Positions 40,201 through 51,427 of a stretch of 64,000 nt of DNA are shown one piece after another. The number at the start of each line of letters is the position of its first letter. Position 1 is the first letter of the stretch. The stretch comes from Psychromonas antarctica (lineage in GTDB: Bacteria; Pseudomonadota; Gammaproteobacteria; Enterobacterales; Psychromonadaceae). The DNA lies in assembly GCF_022267535.1 (NCBI RefSeq), contig NZ_JAHNZV010000006.1, positions 36,984 through 100,983 on the forward strand, in the 5' to 3' direction. The position numbers and the translations under genes were made by a program. A model generated the notes under the pieces. That model did not search any database. It saw only the letters and a list, made by a program, of their open reading frames with translations, and had not been told where the DNA came from.

Positions 40201-41430
40201 ATCCCAAACTTCACCACCTTCACGATCAACTAGTTTTTTAGCTGCTTTGATAGTAGTAGCCAGACCGAGTGCTTCTAGTTTTCCGTAAACAAATGGTTTG
40301 AATAACTCAAGTGCCATTTTCTTAGGTAGACCACACTGGTGTAAACGCAGTGATGGACCAACAGTGATTACAGAACGACCAGAATAATCGACACGTTTAC
40401 CGAGTAGATTCTGACGGAAACGACCTTGTTTACCTTTAATCATATCAGCAAGCGATTTTAGAGGACGTTTGTTAGAACCAGTAATAGCGCGTCCACGACG
40501 GCCATTATCTAACAATGCATCTACAGATTCTTGCAACATACGTTTTTCATTACGTACGATAATATCCGGCGCAGCCAAATCTAATAGACGTTTCAGACGG
40601 TTATTACGGTTAATAACACGACGGTATAAGTCATTTAGATCAGAAGTCGCAAAACGACCGCCATCGAGTGGTACTAGCGGACGCAAATCAGGTGGAAGTA
40701 CTGGCAATACAGTCAGAATCATCCATTCTGGTTTGTTTGAAGATTGGTGAAAAGACTCAACCAATTTCAGACGTTTAGTCAATTTTTTACGTTTGGTTTC
40801 AGAATTAGTTGTACCTAATTCTTCACGCATCACCGCAATTTCGTGTTCAAGGTCAAGCTGTTTCAATAAAGAAAAAATAGCTTCTGCGCCCATTACAGCT
40901 TCGAACTCATCGCCCCACTGTTCAAGCATGTCTAAATATTCTTCCTCAAGAAGAATTTGACGACGCTCAAGATCTGTCATGCCGGGTTCTACAACCACGA
41001 AAGATTCAAAATAGAGAATACGTTCAATATCACGTAGCGTCATATCCAACATTAGACCGATACGAGACGGAAGTGATTTTAAGAACCAAATATGCGCAAC
41101 AGGTGATGCTAATTCGATATGACCCATACGATCACGACGAACTTTCGATTGAGTAACCTCAACACCACATTTTTCACAAATAACACCACGATGCTTAAGG
41201 CGTTTGTATTTGCCACATAAGCACTCGTAATCTTTAATTGGACCAAAGATACGCGCACAAAATAGACCTTCACGCTCAGGTTTAAACGTACGGTAGTTAA
41301 TTGTTTCCGGTTTTTTAACTTCACCGAATGACCATGAACGGACCATTTCAGGTGATGCTAAACCAATTTTAATACCATCAAATTCTTTGGTTTTATTTTG
41401 TTGCTTTAAAAACTTTAGTAAGTCTTTCAC
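37210..41430 (-). CDS. rpoC: RNA polymerase beta' subunit
   Basis: The 1406-residue protein (E. coli 1407) has the N-terminal zinc ribbon [13 protein letters not shown]...CEKCG near residue 70. The catalytic [12 protein letters not shown] at about 458-469 binds Mg2+. The bridge-helix/trigger-loop region includes [11 protein letters not shown] second zinc site is in [20 protein letters not shown]. It starts 75 bp after rpoB and ends at a terminator. Confidence 0.99.
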   Translation of the reverse strand: MKDLLKFLKQQNKTKEFDGIKIGLASPEMVRSWSFGEVKKPETINYRTFKPEREGLFCARIFGPIKDYECLCGKYKRLKHRGVICEKCGVEVTQSKVRRDRMGHIELASPVAHIWFLKSLPSRIGLMLDMTLRDIERILYFESFVVVEPGMTDLERRQILLEEEYLDMLEQWGDEFEAVMGAEAIFSLLKQLDLEHEIAVMREELGTTNSETKRKKLTKRLKLVESFHQSSNKPEWMILTVLPVLPPDLRPLVPLDGGRFATSDLNDLYRRVINRNNRLKRLLDLAAPDIIVRNEKRMLQESVDALLDNGRRGRAITGSNKRPLKSLADMIKGKQGRFRQNLLGKRVDYSGRSVITVGPSLRLHQCGLPKKMALELFKPFVYGKLEALGLATTIKAAKKLVDREGGEVWDILEGVIREHPVLLNRAPTLHRLGIQAFEPVLIEGKAIQLHPLVCAAYNADFDGDQMAVHVPLTIEAQLEARTLMMSTNNILSPANGEPIIVPSQDVVLGLYYMTRSRINAKGEGMWFQSAKEAEKAYRAGAVALQAIVKVRMTQVHIAEDKSRSETTEIVETTVGRAILSLIMPVGLPFSHVDLNMGKKAISTVLNACYRLLGIKDTVIFADQLMYTGFEYATLSGASVGINDMVIPDAKKRLVEDAEEQVLEIQEQFQAGLVTAGERYNKVIDIWASTNDQVAKAMMENLSKETVLTSKGEEVEQDSFNSVYMMADSGARGSAAQIRQLAGMRGLMAKPDGSIIETPITANFREGLNVLQYFISTHGARKGLADTALKTANSGYLTRRLVDIAQDLVITEEDCGSEDGLLVKPLIQGGDIVEPLRERVLGRVVAQDVIRPGTENEILFARNTLLDEKLCDLIEEASVDQIWVRSVITCKTDFGACAACYGRDLARGHVVGQGEAIGVMAAQSIGEPGTQLTMRTFHIGGAASRAASENNIHVKNSGKIKLHNAKFVINSDDKVVVTSRSTELTIIDELGRTKENHKLPYGAVLEKQDGVAITAGEIIANWDPHTHPIITEVEGTVEFLDFIEGVTINKQTDELTGLSSIVIIDPGHRPSAGKEMRPMAKLVDAKGNDLFIPGTKVAAQYALPANAIVSLEDGAQVRVGDAVARIPQESSKTRDITGGLPRVADLFEARTPKDAAILAEVSGTLAFGKETKGKRRLVITQPNGDIYEEMIPKWRHLNIFEGEKIEKGEVISDGPESPHDILRLRGISPVANYITNEVQEVYRLQGVKINDKHIEVIVNQMLRKCMITHAGDSDFLAGEQAEVVRVIIDNRRLEAEGKVPATFDYVLLGITKASLATESFISAASFQETTRVLTEAAVAGKCDKLHGLKENVIVGRLIPAGTGFAHHRARAAAKAKALEPKVEQPVVDIDAAEQNLADLLNAVDFGD

Positions 41431-41505
41431 GCTACTCTCCCATAGGAGTTGAAACTAGGCGCCTCAGGTAACAAGACGCCACATATTTAGACTACAGCTT
41501 AATGC

Positions 41506-44500
41506 TTAATTACTTTCATCGAGCTCGATATTGATGCCTAATGAACGGATCTCTTTCAACAATACATTGAAAGATTCAGGCATGCCTGGCTCCATTCTAT
41601 GATCGCCATCTACGATGTTTTTATACATCTTAGTACGACCATTAACATCATCCGATTTAACCGTAAGCATCTCTTGAAGCGTGTAAGCCGCACCATAAGC
41701 TTCTAGCGCCCATACTTCCATCTCACCGAAACGCTGGCCACCGAACTGAGCTTTACCACCAAGCGGCTGCTGAGTAACAAGACTGTAAGATCCTGTTGAA
41801 CGTGCATGCATTTTGTCATCAACCAAATGGTTCAGTTTCAGCATATACATGTAACCTACAGTAACAGGTCGCTCAAACGGGATACCCGTACGACCGTCAA
41901 TTAAGTTTAACTGACCTGATTCTGGTAAATCAGCAAGACGTAATAGCTCACGAATTTCACTTTCATGTGCGCCATCAAATGCAGGAGTTGCTACTGGCAA
42001 ACCTTTGTAAAGATTCTTAGCAAGGCGGAGTACCGCTTCGTCATCGAAATCATTAAGGTCAACATGGCAAGGAGCATCACCGAAAGAATAAAGTTTCTGA
42101 ATAAATTCACGCACTTTACCGATTTCAACGTCGCGTTGTTCTTTAATCATACGCTCAAGTTTCTCACCCACACCTTTAGCCGCAAGGCCTAAATGTGTTT
42201 CAAGAATCTGACCGATGTTCATACGCGATGGTACACCTAGCGGGTTAAGTACGATATCAACAGGGACACCAAACTCATCATGCGGCATATCTTCAACGGG
42301 AACGATGTTGGAGACAACACCTTTGTTACCGTGACGGCCGGCCATTTTATCACCTGGTTGCAGACGACGACGAACAGCTAAGTAAACCTTAACTATCTTT
42401 TGCACGCCTGGTGCCAGGTCATCACCTTGGGTGATTTTACGACGTTTAAGATCAAACTCTTTATCATAATCAGCTTTTATTTCATCGTATTGAGCAACGA
42501 TTTGATCCAAATAAGACTGCTTAGTTTCATCATCGATCAGCACTTCTAACCACTGTGCGCGAGGCATCTGCAGTAGACGCGCTTCATCTTGACCTGAGCT
42601 GATAAGAATATTTAATGCTTTTTCATAAATCGCATTTTCTAAGATTTTGAACTTCTCAGTTAAATCTTTCTTAGCGGCTTTTAGCTGCATCTCTTCAATT
42701 TCTAGTGCACGTTTATCTTTTTCAACACCATCGCGGGTAAAGACTTGTACGTCTATTACCGTTGCGTATGTAGAAGCAGATACACGCAGCGAGCTGTCTT
42801 TTACATCAGACGCTTTTTCACCGAAGATAGCGCGTAATAGTTTTTCTTCTGGTGTTAGCTGTGTTTCACCTTTTGGTGTCACTTTACCAACTAGAATATC
42901 ACCTGGTTTAACTTCAGCGCCAACGTAAACAATACCTGACTCGTCAAGTTTGCTTAAGGCCGCTTCGCCAACGTTCGGGATATCCGCAGAAATTTCTTCA
43001 CAACCCAATTTAGTTTCACGTGCAACACACGAGAACTCTTGGATATGGATAGTAGTAAAACGATCTTCTTGCGAAACACGCTCAGAAATAAGGATTGAAT
43101 CCTCGAAGTTGTAACCATTCCAAGGCATGAAAGCAATTTTCATGTTTTGACCAAGCGCTAACTCACCCATATCTGTTGATGGGCCATCTGCAAGCACATC
43201 ACCTTTAACGATTGGCTCGCCAGGTTTACAAGTCGGCTTTTGGTTGATACAAGTATTCTGGTTTGAACGTGTGTATTTCGTTAAGTTATAGATATCGATG
43301 CCCGCTTCACCAGGAAGGAGTTCGTTTTCATCAACTTTAACAACAATTCGCGAGGCATCCACATAATCAACTAAACCACCACGTTTAGCGATAATGGTAA
43401 CACCTGAATCGATAGCAAGACGACGTTCAATGCCTGTACCAACAAGTGGTTTATCAGCACGTAACGTAGGCACTGCTTGACGTTGCATGTTTGAGCCCAT
43501 TAAAGCTCGGTTAGCATCATCGTGTTCTAAGAACGGGATAAGCGACGCCGCAACAGAGATGATCTGTTGTGGTGATACATCCATATAATCGATGTCCGCC
43601 GGACTCATAAAGGTAGACTCACCTTTATGACGACAAGGGATCATCTCTTCGTTCAGTAAGCCTTTTTCATCAACACTTGCACTTGCTTGTGCAATGACGA
43701 ATGAACCTTCTTCGATAGCAGAAAGATATTCCACTTGCTCGGTTGGCTTGCCGTCAACAACTTTACGGTAAGGTGTTTCTAAGAAACCGTAATCATTAGT
43801 ACGCGCAAAAGTAGCCAGTGAGTTAATTAGACCAATGTTCGGTCCCTCTGGCGTTTCAATCGGACATAAGCGACCATAATGCGTTGGATGTACGTCACGT
43901 ACTTCAAAACCAGCACGTTCACGTGTTAAACCACCAGGTCCTAACGCTGAGATACGACGTTTATGTGTTACTTCTGAAAGCGGGTTATTTTGATCCATAA
44001 ACTGAGACAGTTGTGATGAACCAAAGAACTCTTTAACAGCAGCTGAAATAGGTTTTGCATTGATCAGATCTTGAGGCATGGTAGCATCAAGGTCGCCTAA
44101 TGATAGACGCTCTTTAACCGCACGCTCAACACGCACTAAACCAACACGGAATTGATTTTCAGCCATTTCACCAACACAACGGATACGACGGTTACCAAGA
44201 TGATCGATATCATCCACTTCGCCTTTACCATTGCGGATATCTATCAGTGTTTTCATGACACTTAAGATATCGTCTTTAGATAAGATACCCGATCCCTCAT
44301 CACCCTCGATATTGACTCGACGGTTGAACTTCATACGGCCTACTTTAGATAGTTCGTAACGTTCTTCAGCAAAGAATAAGTTTTGGAATAACCCTTCTGC
44401 TGCGTCTTTTGTTGGTGGCTCACCAGGACGCATCATGCGATAAACTTCAACCAGAGCTTCAATACGGTTAGTTGACGAGTCAACACGTAATGTATCTGAA

Positions 44501-45540
44501 ATAAATGACCCACAATCAAGTTCATTAGTGTAAATAACTTCAAACTCTTTAAAGCCGGACTGCGAAAGCTCAGCAAGGAGTTCAGCCGTTAACTGATCAT
44601 TTGCGTTAACAATAATCTCACCCGTTTCTGGGCTGATATAATCTTTTGCGGCAACTTTACCTTCAAGGTATTCAAGTGGCACTTCAATATTGTCAATACC
44701 ATCTTTTTCTAGCTGGCGGATATGACGAGCGGTTACTCGCTTACCCTGTTCAACATAAACGGTGCCATTAGCAATAATTTCGAACGACGCAGTTTCACCA
44801 CGTAAGCGCTCTGCGATTAATGCCATGGTGATCTTGCCATCTTTGATCTTAAACTTCGTAGTATCAAAGAAGATTTCAAGAATTTCTTGTGTCGAGTACT
44901 CCAGCGCGCGCAGCATGATAGTTGCAGGCAGCTTACGACGACGGTCAATACGGACAAATAAGTTGTCTTTAGGATCAAACTCAAAGTCTAACCAAGAACC
45001 ACGGTATGGAATTACACGCGCGTTATAAAGAACTTTACCAGAACTGTGCGTTTTACCTTTATCGTGGTCGAAAAACACACCAGGACTACGGTGTAATTGA
45101 GAAACGATAACACGCTCAGTACCATTGATTACAAAAGTACCGTTTTCAGTCATGAGTGGCATTTCACCCATGTAAACTTCTTGTTCTCTAATATCTTTAA
45201 CCGTGCCTGCTGGTGCATCACGATCATAAATAACAAGACGTAATTTCACGCGTATTGAAGCAGAGTATGTTACTCCACGGATCTGGCATTCTTTGACATC
45301 AAATACCGGCTCACCTAAACGGTAGCTGACATATTGTAGTTCTGATGTGCCTGAATAACTGGCGATTGGGAAGATGCTATTAAAAGCTGCTTCTAAACCA
45401 ACTTCTCCAGTTAAATCAACTTCAATGAATCGTTTGAATGAATCTAGTTGAATCGACAACAGGTATGGTTTTTCCATTACCTGTGGACGTTTACCAAAAT
45501 CCTTACGAATACGTTTTTTCTCAGTATAAGAGTAACCCAT
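41506..45540 (-). CDS. rpoB: RNA polymerase beta subunit
   Basis: The 1344-residue protein (E. coli 1342) starts [16 protein letters not shown]. The rifampicin-binding cluster has [20 protein letters not shown] and [18 protein letters not shown], with all common resistance positions (Gln, Asp, His, Ser, Leu) in wild-type state. The C-terminal [24 protein letters not shown] is normal. It is transcribed from the rplJL-rpoBC unit and lies 239 bp after rplL behind an attenuator. Confidence 0.99.
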   Translation of the reverse strand: MGYSYTEKKRIRKDFGKRPQVMEKPYLLSIQLDSFKRFIEVDLTGEVGLEAAFNSIFPIASYSGTSELQYVSYRLGEPVFDVKECQIRGVTYSASIRVKLRLVIYDRDAPAGTVKDIREQEVYMGEMPLMTENGTFVINGTERVIVSQLHRSPGVFFDHDKGKTHSSGKVLYNARVIPYRGSWLDFEFDPKDNLFVRIDRRRKLPATIMLRALEYSTQEILEIFFDTTKFKIKDGKITMALIAERLRGETASFEIIANGTVYVEQGKRVTARHIRQLEKDGIDNIEVPLEYLEGKVAAKDYISPETGEIIVNANDQLTAELLAELSQSGFKEFEVIYTNELDCGSFISDTLRVDSSTNRIEALVEVYRMMRPGEPPTKDAAEGLFQNLFFAEERYELSKVGRMKFNRRVNIEGDEGSGILSKDDILSVMKTLIDIRNGKGEVDDIDHLGNRRIRCVGEMAENQFRVGLVRVERAVKERLSLGDLDATMPQDLINAKPISAAVKEFFGSSQLSQFMDQNNPLSEVTHKRRISALGPGGLTRERAGFEVRDVHPTHYGRLCPIETPEGPNIGLINSLATFARTNDYGFLETPYRKVVDGKPTEQVEYLSAIEEGSFVIAQASASVDEKGLLNEEMIPCRHKGESTFMSPADIDYMDVSPQQIISVAASLIPFLEHDDANRALMGSNMQRQAVPTLRADKPLVGTGIERRLAIDSGVTIIAKRGGLVDYVDASRIVVKVDENELLPGEAGIDIYNLTKYTRSNQNTCINQKPTCKPGEPIVKGDVLADGPSTDMGELALGQNMKIAFMPWNGYNFEDSILISERVSQEDRFTTIHIQEFSCVARETKLGCEEISADIPNVGEAALSKLDESGIVYVGAEVKPGDILVGKVTPKGETQLTPEEKLLRAIFGEKASDVKDSSLRVSASTYATVIDVQVFTRDGVEKDKRALEIEEMQLKAAKKDLTEKFKILENAIYEKALNILISSGQDEARLLQMPRAQWLEVLIDDETKQSYLDQIVAQYDEIKADYDKEFDLKRRKITQGDDLAPGVQKIVKVYLAVRRRLQPGDKMAGRHGNKGVVSNIVPVEDMPHDEFGVPVDIVLNPLGVPSRMNIGQILETHLGLAAKGVGEKLERMIKEQRDVEIGKVREFIQKLYSFGDAPCHVDLNDFDDEAVLRLAKNLYKGLPVATPAFDGAHESEIRELLRLADLPESGQLNLIDGRTGIPFERPVTVGYMYMLKLNHLVDDKMHARSTGSYSLVTQQPLGGKAQFGGQRFGEMEVWALEAYGAAYTLQEMLTVKSDDVNGRTKMYKNIVDGDHRMEPGMPESFNVLLKEIRSLGINIELDESN

Positions 45541-45710
45541 GTGGTTCCTTTGCTCGCTGATAAGTGATCATAGCTGCCTAAGTCTATTATTAGACTGATA
45601 ATGTTAGACAACGGCGAACATTATTTTGGTGTTAATGATGCGTTATATAACATCACCTTTAGTGTCCGACCCCGTAAAAAATAATGAAAAATCACGGCAT
45701 CCTATAGCGC

Positions 45711-45741
45711 AAAAAGGCCGGTGATTAAAAAATCACCAGCC
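45711..45741 (-). terminator. rplL-rpoB attenuator hairpin
   Basis: The minus strand reads GGCTGGTGATT, a short loop, AATCACCGGCC and then TTTTT. Its position matches the partial terminator that lowers rpoBC expression relative to rplJL in E. coli. Confidence 0.8.
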
Positions 45742-45779
45742 AATGCCATTTACATGGCTAATAAGTTATAAAATATAAC

Positions 45780-46145
45780 TTATTTAAGTTCAACTGTTGC
45801 GCCGATTTCTTCTAACACAGCTTTAAGTGCTTCAGCATCTGCTTTAGAGATAGCTTCTTTAATCACTACTGGGCAAGATTCAACAGCGTCTTTAGCTTCT
45901 TTCAGGCCAAGACCTGTAGCGCTACGAACAGCTTTGATTGCTTTAACTTTGTTTTCGCCGAATGCAGTCATTACAACGTCAAATTCAGTTTGTTCTTCAA
46001 CAGCTTCAGCAGGACCAGCAACGCCAGCTACTGCAGCAGCTGCAGACACGCCGAATTTTTCTTCCATTGCTGTGATTAATTCAACAACTTCCATTACTGA
46101 TAATGCAGCAACTGCTTCAATGATTTGGTCTTTAGTAAGAGACAT
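45780..46145 (-). CDS. rplL: 50S ribosomal protein L7/L12
   Basis: The 121-residue acidic protein has an N-terminal dimerisation/L10-binding helix ([20 protein letters not shown]), an Ala-rich hinge ([19 protein letters not shown]) and a C-terminal factor-binding domain ([22 protein letters not shown] core, here [20 protein letters not shown]). It forms the stalk that recruits EF-Tu and EF-G. It lies 40 bp after rplJ. Confidence 0.98.
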   Translation of the reverse strand: MSLTKDQIIEAVAALSVMEVVELITAMEEKFGVSAAAAVAGVAGPAEAVEEQTEFDVVMTAFGENKVKAIKAVRSATGLGLKEAKDAVESCPVVIKEAISKADAEALKAVLEEIGATVELK

Positions 46146-46185
46146 GAGTCAATTCCTATTATAAAATTAGATAGTATTACAGCAA

Positions 46186-46689
46186 TTACGCTGCAGATTC
46201 TTCTTTCTGGTCGCGAATTGCAGCCAGTGTACGAACAAGTTTGCCCGCTGCAGCTTCTTTCATAGTCGCCATCAGTTTCGCAATTGCTTCGTTGTATGTT
46301 GGTAGTGTTGCTAGACGGTCAACTTGAGCAGCGTCAATAAATTCGCCCTCAAATGCTAGTCCTTTAATTTCAAACTGCTCATTTGCTTTTGCGAAGTCTT
46401 TTAAAAGACGAGCAGCAGCTCCTGGATGTTCGTTTGAAAATGCAAGGATAGTTGGACCAGTAAACAACTCTATTAAACATGCAAAGTCTGTACCTTCAAG
46501 TGCACGACGCGCTAAAGTGTTACGTACTACACGTAAATTAACACCTTCTGCACGGGCTTTTGAACGAAGTACATTCATTGCACCCACTGTTACGCCACGA
46601 GAATTGGCTACAACAGCAGACAGAGCAGTTTTAGCAGCTACATTGACTTCTGTGACAATAGTTTGCTTGTCTTCGAGTCTTAATGCCAT
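46186..46689 (-). CDS. rplJ: 50S ribosomal protein L10
   Basis: The 167-residue protein starts [20 protein letters not shown] and contains [17 protein letters not shown] and [11 protein letters not shown]. It anchors L7/L12 dimers to the ribosome. In E. coli, the L10-L7/L12 complex represses its own mRNA by binding the leader. The leader here (46690-46893) is long enough for the same control. The E. coli protein is 165 residues. Confidence 0.98.
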   Translation of the reverse strand: MALRLEDKQTIVTEVNVAAKTALSAVVANSRGVTVGAMNVLRSKARAEGVNLRVVRNTLARRALEGTDFACLIELFTGPTILAFSNEHPGAAARLLKDFAKANEQFEIKGLAFEGEFIDAAQVDRLATLPTYNEAIAKLMATMKEAAAGKLVRTLAAIRDQKEESAA

Positions 46690-46893
46690 TTGGTTTTACT
46701 CCTGGATTACACTGGATTTTACCCCAGATAAACACCCTCATATCCCATTTAGGAAATGAGGCACTATTTCGGTAATCGGATCCAGGTAGAATAATTCTTT
46801 CTGGGGTCCGGCACCATCTACGTAGGAAATTAAGCCAATATCACTATCAGCACCTACGGTCTCGGAAGGGACCTAAGGCCCTCCAAAGTAAGG
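46690..46893 (-). promoter_or_regulatory. L10 leader (candidate autogenous control region)
   Basis: About 204 nt separate the predicted start from rplJ. The transcript has GGAGGGCCTTAGGTCCC-type pairing near its 5' end and a GGGTGTTTATCTGGGGT-rich segment before rplJ, consistent with the structured L10 leader family. The exact kink-turn was not modelled. Confidence 0.6.
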
Positions 46894-46899
46894 CGACGA

Positions 46900-46928
46900 A
46901 TTATACAGATAATTTATCGCCCTGTATA
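46900..46928 (-). promoter_or_regulatory. Predicted rplJ promoter (P-L10)
   Basis: On the minus strand TATACA (46928-46923), 17-bp spacer, TATAAT (46905-46900). It lies between rplA and rplJ, where E. coli also has P-L10. Confidence 0.7.
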
Positions 46929-46975
46929 CCCACATCCTATTCCAATAAATCAAAATGGAAATGGGTATTAAAAAA

Positions 46976-47680
46976 TTAAACTACCGTAGCACTAAGTGAT
47001 GCTTGGTCGATTTTAAGACCTGCACCCATAGTTGAAGATAGGCTAACTTTTTTAATAAATTGACCTTTAGCACCTGATGGTTTGCCTTTTTTCAGCGCAA
47101 CCAATAATGCTTCTAGGTTTTCTTTAATTTGTTCTGCAGTGAACGTTGCTTTACCGATAGTAGAATGGATAATACCATTCTTGTCGTTGCGGTAACGTAC
47201 TTGACCCGCTTTTGCATTTTTAACAGCAGTCGCGACATCAGCGGTTACAGTACCAACTTTCGGGTTAGGCATTAGACCACGTGGCCCTAAGATCTGACCT
47301 AGTTGACCAACAACACGCATTGCGTCTGGAGATGCAATCACTACGTCGAAGTTCATTTCGCCTGCTTTGATTTGTGCAGCAAGATCATCCATACCAACGA
47401 TGTCCGCACCAGCAGCTGTAGCCGCTTCTGCGTTTGCACCTTGAGTAAAGACAGCAACACGAACATTACGGCCAGTACCGTGTGGTAGTACAGTTGCACC
47501 ACGCACATTTTGGTCACTACGACGAGAATCAATACCTAGATTGATAGATGCATCAACACTTTCAGCAAATTTAGCCGTCGCTAATTTTTGAATCAGTGCA
47601 ACAGCTTCATTGATTTCGTATTCTTTAGTTCCGTCAACAGATTCACGGATAGCTTTCATGCGTTTTGATAATTTAGCCAT
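46976..47680 (-). CDS. rplA: 50S ribosomal protein L1
   Basis: The 234-residue protein (E. coli 234) starts [17 protein letters not shown] and has the two-domain L1 fold with [16 protein letters not shown] and the [15 protein letters not shown] motif. It forms the L1 stalk that moves E-site tRNA. In E. coli, L1 represses rplKA translation from the rplK leader. It lies 4 bp after rplK. Confidence 0.98.
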   Translation of the reverse strand: MAKLSKRMKAIRESVDGTKEYEINEAVALIQKLATAKFAESVDASINLGIDSRRSDQNVRGATVLPHGTGRNVRVAVFTQGANAEAATAAGADIVGMDDLAAQIKAGEMNFDVVIASPDAMRVVGQLGQILGPRGLMPNPKVGTVTADVATAVKNAKAGQVRYRNDKNGIIHSTIGKATFTAEQIKENLEALLVALKKGKPSGAKGQFIKKVSLSSTMGAGLKIDQASLSATVV

Positions 47681-47684
47681 GGTA

Positions 47685-48113
47685 TTATCCCTCTACTTCC
47701 AGACCCATTGAACGAGCAGAACCCGCTATACAACGTACCATCGCATCAAGATCGGCACCGGTTAAATCAACTTCTTTAGTTTTAGCAATTTCTTCAAGTT
47801 GAGCTGTAGTTACTTTGCCCACTTTGTTTTTGTTAGGAACTGCAGAACCAGATTTGATACCAGCCGCTTTCTTAAGTAAGAAAGATGCAGGAGATGTCTT
47901 AGTTTCGAATGTGAAAGAACGGTCAGAGTAGACTGTAATTACAACAGGTACTGGTGAGCCTTTTTCCATAGAATCTGTGCGTGCATTAAATGCTTTACAG
48001 AATTCCATAATATTAACACCGTGTTGACCAAGTGCAGGACCAACTGGTGGTGACGGATTCGCCGCGCCAGCTGAAACTTGCAGCTTAATATACGCTTGTA
48101 CTTTTTTAGCCAT
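47685..48113 (-). CDS. rplK: 50S ribosomal protein L11
   Basis: The start was set at [20 protein letters not shown] (48113), giving 142 residues as in E. coli. An upstream extension of 13 codons lacks family support. Motifs are [22 protein letters not shown], the proline-rich linker and the C-terminal GTPase-centre RNA-binding domain ([10 protein letters not shown] end). L11 is needed for RelA activation and thiostrepton binding. Confidence 0.98.
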   Translation of the reverse strand: MAKKVQAYIKLQVSAGAANPSPPVGPALGQHGVNIMEFCKAFNARTDSMEKGSPVPVVITVYSDRSFTFETKTSPASFLLKKAAGIKSGSAVPNKNKVGKVTTAQLEEIAKTKEVDLTGADLDAMVRCIAGSARSMGLEVEG

Positions 48114-48173
48114 GATTTTACTACCTATATTTGGGTGTAACGCTAATTCCAAATGAATTTAGCTTCCCGATTA

Positions 48174-48208
48174 AAAAGGGCCGCATATTATATCTATAAT
48201 ATGCGACC
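48174..48208 (-). terminator. Terminator of secE-nusG
   Basis: The minus strand has GGTCGCATATTA...TAATATGCGGCC followed by CTTTTT, about 70 bp past nusG. The A+T-rich core also contains a TATAAT that may serve the rplK promoter. Confidence 0.75.
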
Positions 48209-48216
48209 ATTCACAA
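48187..48216 (-). promoter_or_regulatory. Candidate rplK promoter overlapping the nusG terminator
   Basis: On the minus strand TTGTGA (48216-48211), 18-bp spacer, TATAAT (48192-48187), with the -10 in the terminator stem. The start would be just past the hairpin, about 66 nt before rplK. Confidence 0.45.
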
Positions 48217-48277
48217 GAACTTTTGCTGTTTTTTTAACCTTTAATAGCGTTTGCTCATTTAATCTGTAAGCCAAAGA

Positions 48278-48829
48278 TTAATTATCTTTCTCTACTTGAG
48301 AGAAATTAAGGTCAACAGGTGTTGCACGACCAAAAATAGAAACAGATACTTTTAGGCGACTTTTATCATAATCAACTTTCTCAACCGTACCCGTAAAGTC
48401 AGCAAAAGGACCTTCAGTCACACGCACAATTTGACCCGCTTCAAAGAGTGTTCTTGGGCGTGGTGAGTCATGCGACTCTTGCAGACGATTAAGAATGTTA
48501 TCTACTTCTTTTTGCGAGATAGGCGCAGGACGTTCTTTTGTTCCGCCGATAAAGCCCATTACGCGATCAATACTTTTCACTAAATGCCAGCTCTGATCAT
48601 TCATCGCCATTTCTACGAGTACATATCCTGGAAAAAACTTACGTTCACTTTTGCGTTTTTGACCAGCACGCATCTCGACAACTTCTTCAGTTGGGACAAG
48701 AATTTCGCCGAAATAATCTTCCATTTCGTTTAATTTAATATGCTCGATTAATGTTTTCTGAACTCGCCCTTCATAACCTGAAAAAGCTTGTACAACATAC
48801 CATCTCTTTTTTTGTACTTCTTCTGACAT
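48278..48829 (-). CDS. nusG: Transcription termination/antitermination factor NusG
   Basis: The 183-residue protein (E. coli 181) has an N-terminal NGN domain ([35 protein letters not shown]) that binds RNA polymerase. A C-terminal KOW domain ([18 protein letters not shown], about residues 126-150) contacts Rho or S10. It lies 9 bp after secE. Confidence 0.98.
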   Translation of the reverse strand: MSEEVQKKRWYVVQAFSGYEGRVQKTLIEHIKLNEMEDYFGEILVPTEEVVEMRAGQKRKSERKFFPGYVLVEMAMNDQSWHLVKSIDRVMGFIGGTKERPAPISQKEVDNILNRLQESHDSPRPRTLFEAGQIVRVTEGPFADFTGTVEKVDYDKSRLKVSVSIFGRATPVDLNFSQVEKDN

Positions 48830-48838
48830 ATTAAACCC

Positions 48839-49219
48839 TTAAATTGCTGTTGTAATAAATTCAACAACACGAACAAAAACACCATCAAGACCCCACAAAA
48901 CCAAACCAACAATTGTTGATACAGCGAGGATAATCAATGTTGTTTGTATTGTTTCTTGACGTGTTGGCCAAACTACTTTGCGTACTTCTAAACGTGATTC
49001 TTTAGCGAAATCGACAAAGATTCTGCCTTTTTCAGTCATTGCAGCGGAGAATACAGCAAGTGCAGCTAAAAGCAAAAGCACACCTACTCGCGCAACAATA
49101 TGTAAACTTTCGCCATAGATATAATTACCAACAATAATTGCTGCTAATAATAAAATTGTGATACCCCATTTAAGCCCGTCCAGTGAGCTTGTGGTATTTT
49201 CAGTATTTTTTGTGCTCAT
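48839..49219 (-). CDS. secE: Preprotein translocase subunit SecE
   Basis: The 126-residue inner-membrane protein (E. coli 127) has three hydrophobic segments (about 18-36, 42-62 and 93-115). The essential amphipathic loop is RLEVRKVVWPTRQETIQTT before the last helix. It clamps SecY in the SecYEG channel. It is the first gene of secE-nusG. Unlike many gammaproteobacteria, no tRNA genes or tufB precede it. Confidence 0.97.
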   Translation of the reverse strand: MSTKNTENTTSSLDGLKWGITILLLAAIIVGNYIYGESLHIVARVGVLLLLAALAVFSAAMTEKGRIFVDFAKESRLEVRKVVWPTRQETIQTTLIILAVSTIVGLVLWGLDGVFVRVVEFITTAI

Positions 49220-49367
49220 AACTCATTGTATCCACTGTTAATAATTAATAATACCAACCAAACAATCTCTAATGGAGGGTAAAACGATCTCACTCAAAAG
49301 GAAAAAGTGAGGAGTGCAAAGCGGTAAAAATCAGTCCCATCACCAGCACCTAAAAATGAAGCACGTA

Positions 49368-49396
49368 AGTATAAGGATTTTTAAACACTTTGTAAC
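49368..49396 (-). promoter_or_regulatory. Predicted secE-nusG promoter
   Basis: On the minus strand GTTACA (49396-49391), 17-bp spacer, TATACT (49373-49368). The 5' untranslated region would be about 140 nt and includes a CTCACT/AGTGAG hairpin at 49289-49311. Confidence 0.6.
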
Positions 49397-50260
49397 GCTA
49401 TAATCCTGACTTTTTATAAAAATTTAGTACGCGTAATTTGAATTAAGCAAACTGAATTTCGCAAAAAGGGAATAATATGCAGCTAATTGCGGCAGCCAGT
49501 GAAAATCTGACTAGCAAGCATAGCTTGATCCCTTTATTTCAATAACCCTATAAAGTCATGAAAAATAAAGACTTAATTTAAATTTATTGTTAACACATTC
49601 ATCCAAACACGCACAAAAACAGAAGAAAACTGGCCATGTGAATATCTTTTTGAAATTGAATATTAGTGAAACTCGCCATAAAGCAACACAATTGCTGAAT
49701 ATTGGCGCGGTGACTTTCTAATATAAACAGAGTAACAGAAATGCTGTGCTTCTTCTGCAGTTGTCAGTAATGGGCCAGCGGCATTCTCTGCGAAGGTCCA
49801 GGATAATGACCAAAATCCAAGCTCTGCACGCGAAAACACAGCATTAACAGGTTGTGAAAATAGAGAATGAGAATGATCATAGCAATCGAAGCAATCTAAG
49901 AAAAATACAATAAAAGAGTTATCCACCTACAACAGAATAAGATATAAAATAAGTATTTCAATCAATTAGCTTACAGATCACATTAACCATAATGGTGTTT
50001 TTTGATAGAAAGGCGTGTCCATATATAACTTAAAGTAATGGCGAGCAACAAAAGGGGCTAAGCCGTACGAGAATGACGGGGGTCTCTAATCTATTAAGTT
50101 GGCCTTATCTTTGCAAATCCGTAACGTAGCCTAGCAGAAGACTCTGTATTGAAAGCTTTCAGGTTATGAATAGACACTTAGAACAAATCCAACTTATTGT
50201 TTTTTATGTGTTTTTATTTATGTTAGTCCTTGGTGATAATGTAAACTATTCCGCCATTGT
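49397..50260. other. Long gene-poor region
   Basis: About 0.86 kb with no convincing gene. A minus-strand open frame of 87 codons (49663-49926) has no recognisable family, no clear Shine-Dalgarno and an atypical composition, so it is not called. No tRNA T-arm (GGTTCGAATC-like) was found on either strand. Confidence 0.5.
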
Positions 50261-50286
50261 CGTTATATTAACAACAACACATCGAC
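50261..50286 (+). promoter_or_regulatory. Candidate ModE operator upstream of modA
   Basis: CGTTATAT at 50261-50268 equals the left half of the E. coli modA operator. After an 11-bp gap it is followed by CATCGAC, an imperfect right half. It lies about 60-80 bp before modA. ModE-molybdate repression is inferred. Confidence 0.4.
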
Positions 50287-50343
50287 AATAGCGTAAATAG
50301 CACAACAAATATGGCTCTAACGTATCGCCCTTTTGATTAGAAA

Positions 50344-51111
50344 ATGGATGCAGTAATAAATATGACCGACTTTAAATGGATAATGATGATCACACTGCTA
50401 TCAGCAGCTGGCCTAGCACAGGCAGGAGAGGTAAAAGTGGCAGTGGCTTCTAACTTCTATAAGCCTATGTTGCAATTAGCAAAAGAGTTTGAACAAGCGA
50501 CAGGAAATAGGGTCATGCTTTCAGCTGGTTCAACGGGTACTTTATATGCGCAAATTAAGAATGGCGCTCCTTTTGAAGTGTTTTTAGCCGCTGATCAACG
50601 CCGTCCAAAAGCCCTAGAGAATGAAAAACTAGCCGTTAACGGTTCTCATTTTACCTATGCCCAAGGGCAATTAGCATTCTGGTCGAAAAACGGCGGCTAT
50701 AAAACCCAGCAAGATTTTATCGATGCCATTTCTCAGGTCGCGCACATTGCCATTGCGAATCCTAAGAATGCTCCTTATGGTGCAGCGACAATCGATACCA
50801 TAAAGAAATTGGATATGTATGAAAAAGCGCAGCCAAAGATTGTTGAAGGGCATAATATTGGGCAGACCTATCAATATATTAGCTCCGAAAACGTCTCTTG
50901 TGGTTTTGTCGCCTTATCTCAGGTTTATCAGAAGGGTAAAATCACTGAAGGCAGTGCTTGGCTAGTTCCTTCTAACCTGCATCGAGCCCTAAAACAAGAC
51001 GCAGTGCTATTAAACCAAGGTGAAAGCAATGATGTGGCTAAATCCTTATTAGAATTTTTACAAAGTGAACCTGCCAAACGAACAATTCGCTCATTTGGCT
51101 ATAAAATCTAA
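50344..51111 (+). CDS. modA: Molybdate ABC transporter substrate-binding protein
   Basis: The protein is 255 residues from the first ATG. A second ATG at 50362 (MTDFKWIMM) may be the true start, since neither has a good Shine-Dalgarno. After a signal peptide (cleaved near AQA), the ModA fold shows VAVASNFYKPMLQLAKEFE, SAGSTGTLYAQIKNGAPFE, FLAADQRRPKAL, ANPKNAPYGAA and the C-terminal GESNDVAKSLLEFL. Ser, Tyr and backbone groups of these loops bind the oxyanion. Tungstate may also bind. It is first in modA-modD'-modB-modC. Confidence 0.93.
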   Translation: MDAVINMTDFKWIMMITLLSAAGLAQAGEVKVAVASNFYKPMLQLAKEFEQATGNRVMLSAGSTGTLYAQIKNGAPFEVFLAADQRRPKALENEKLAVNGSHFTYAQGQLAFWSKNGGYKTQQDFIDAISQVAHIAIANPKNAPYGAATIDTIKKLDMYEKAQPKIVEGHNIGQTYQYISSENVSCGFVALSQVYQKGKITEGSAWLVPSNLHRALKQDAVLLNQGESNDVAKSLLEFLQSEPAKRTIRSFGYKI

Positions 51112-51127
51112 AACCAAGAGCTGACTT

Positions 51128-51427
51128 ATGATCAACGAAATTATGTTGGGTGATCAGCACTTGTTTGCCTTATACCAAGAAGACCTACCACAGGGCGATC
51201 TTAGTACCTCTGATTTGCGGTCAGAGGCGCGACTCGGCCGTATTAAGTTGAGTGCACGTTATGATTTGTGCTGTTGTGCAGTAAAAAAGATAGCTCGTCT
51301 TCTCATTTTTAAAGGGCTACAAGTGAAGTGTTTAAACACTCAGGTGAGTGGATGAGAGCGGCAACCATGCTGTTATTCGCTACGGCCAGCTATCAGTTAG
51401 TACAAACGCTCGAGCAAGGAGACATCA
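51128..51427 (+). pseudogene. Degenerate modD (nicotinate-nucleotide pyrophosphorylase-like)
   Basis: The first 75 codons (51128-51355) match the N-terminus of ModD/QPRTase-like proteins: LFALYQEDLPQGDLSTSDL, GRIKLSARYD and AVKKIARLLIFKGLQV, ending after VSG at TGA. The similarity continues in another frame from 51355 (RAATMLLFATASYQLVQTLEQ), corresponding to the next ModD block with some residues missing. It then ends at modB. The intact family is about 280 residues, so this is a frameshifted, truncated remnant. Its loss has left modABC spacing intact. Confidence 0.7.

Noticed and set aside
49663..49926. 87-codon minus-strand open frame upstream of secE
   Set aside because: No recognisable family, no good Shine-Dalgarno, not adjacent to any operon and in a gene-poor AT-rich stretch. 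Treated as chance.
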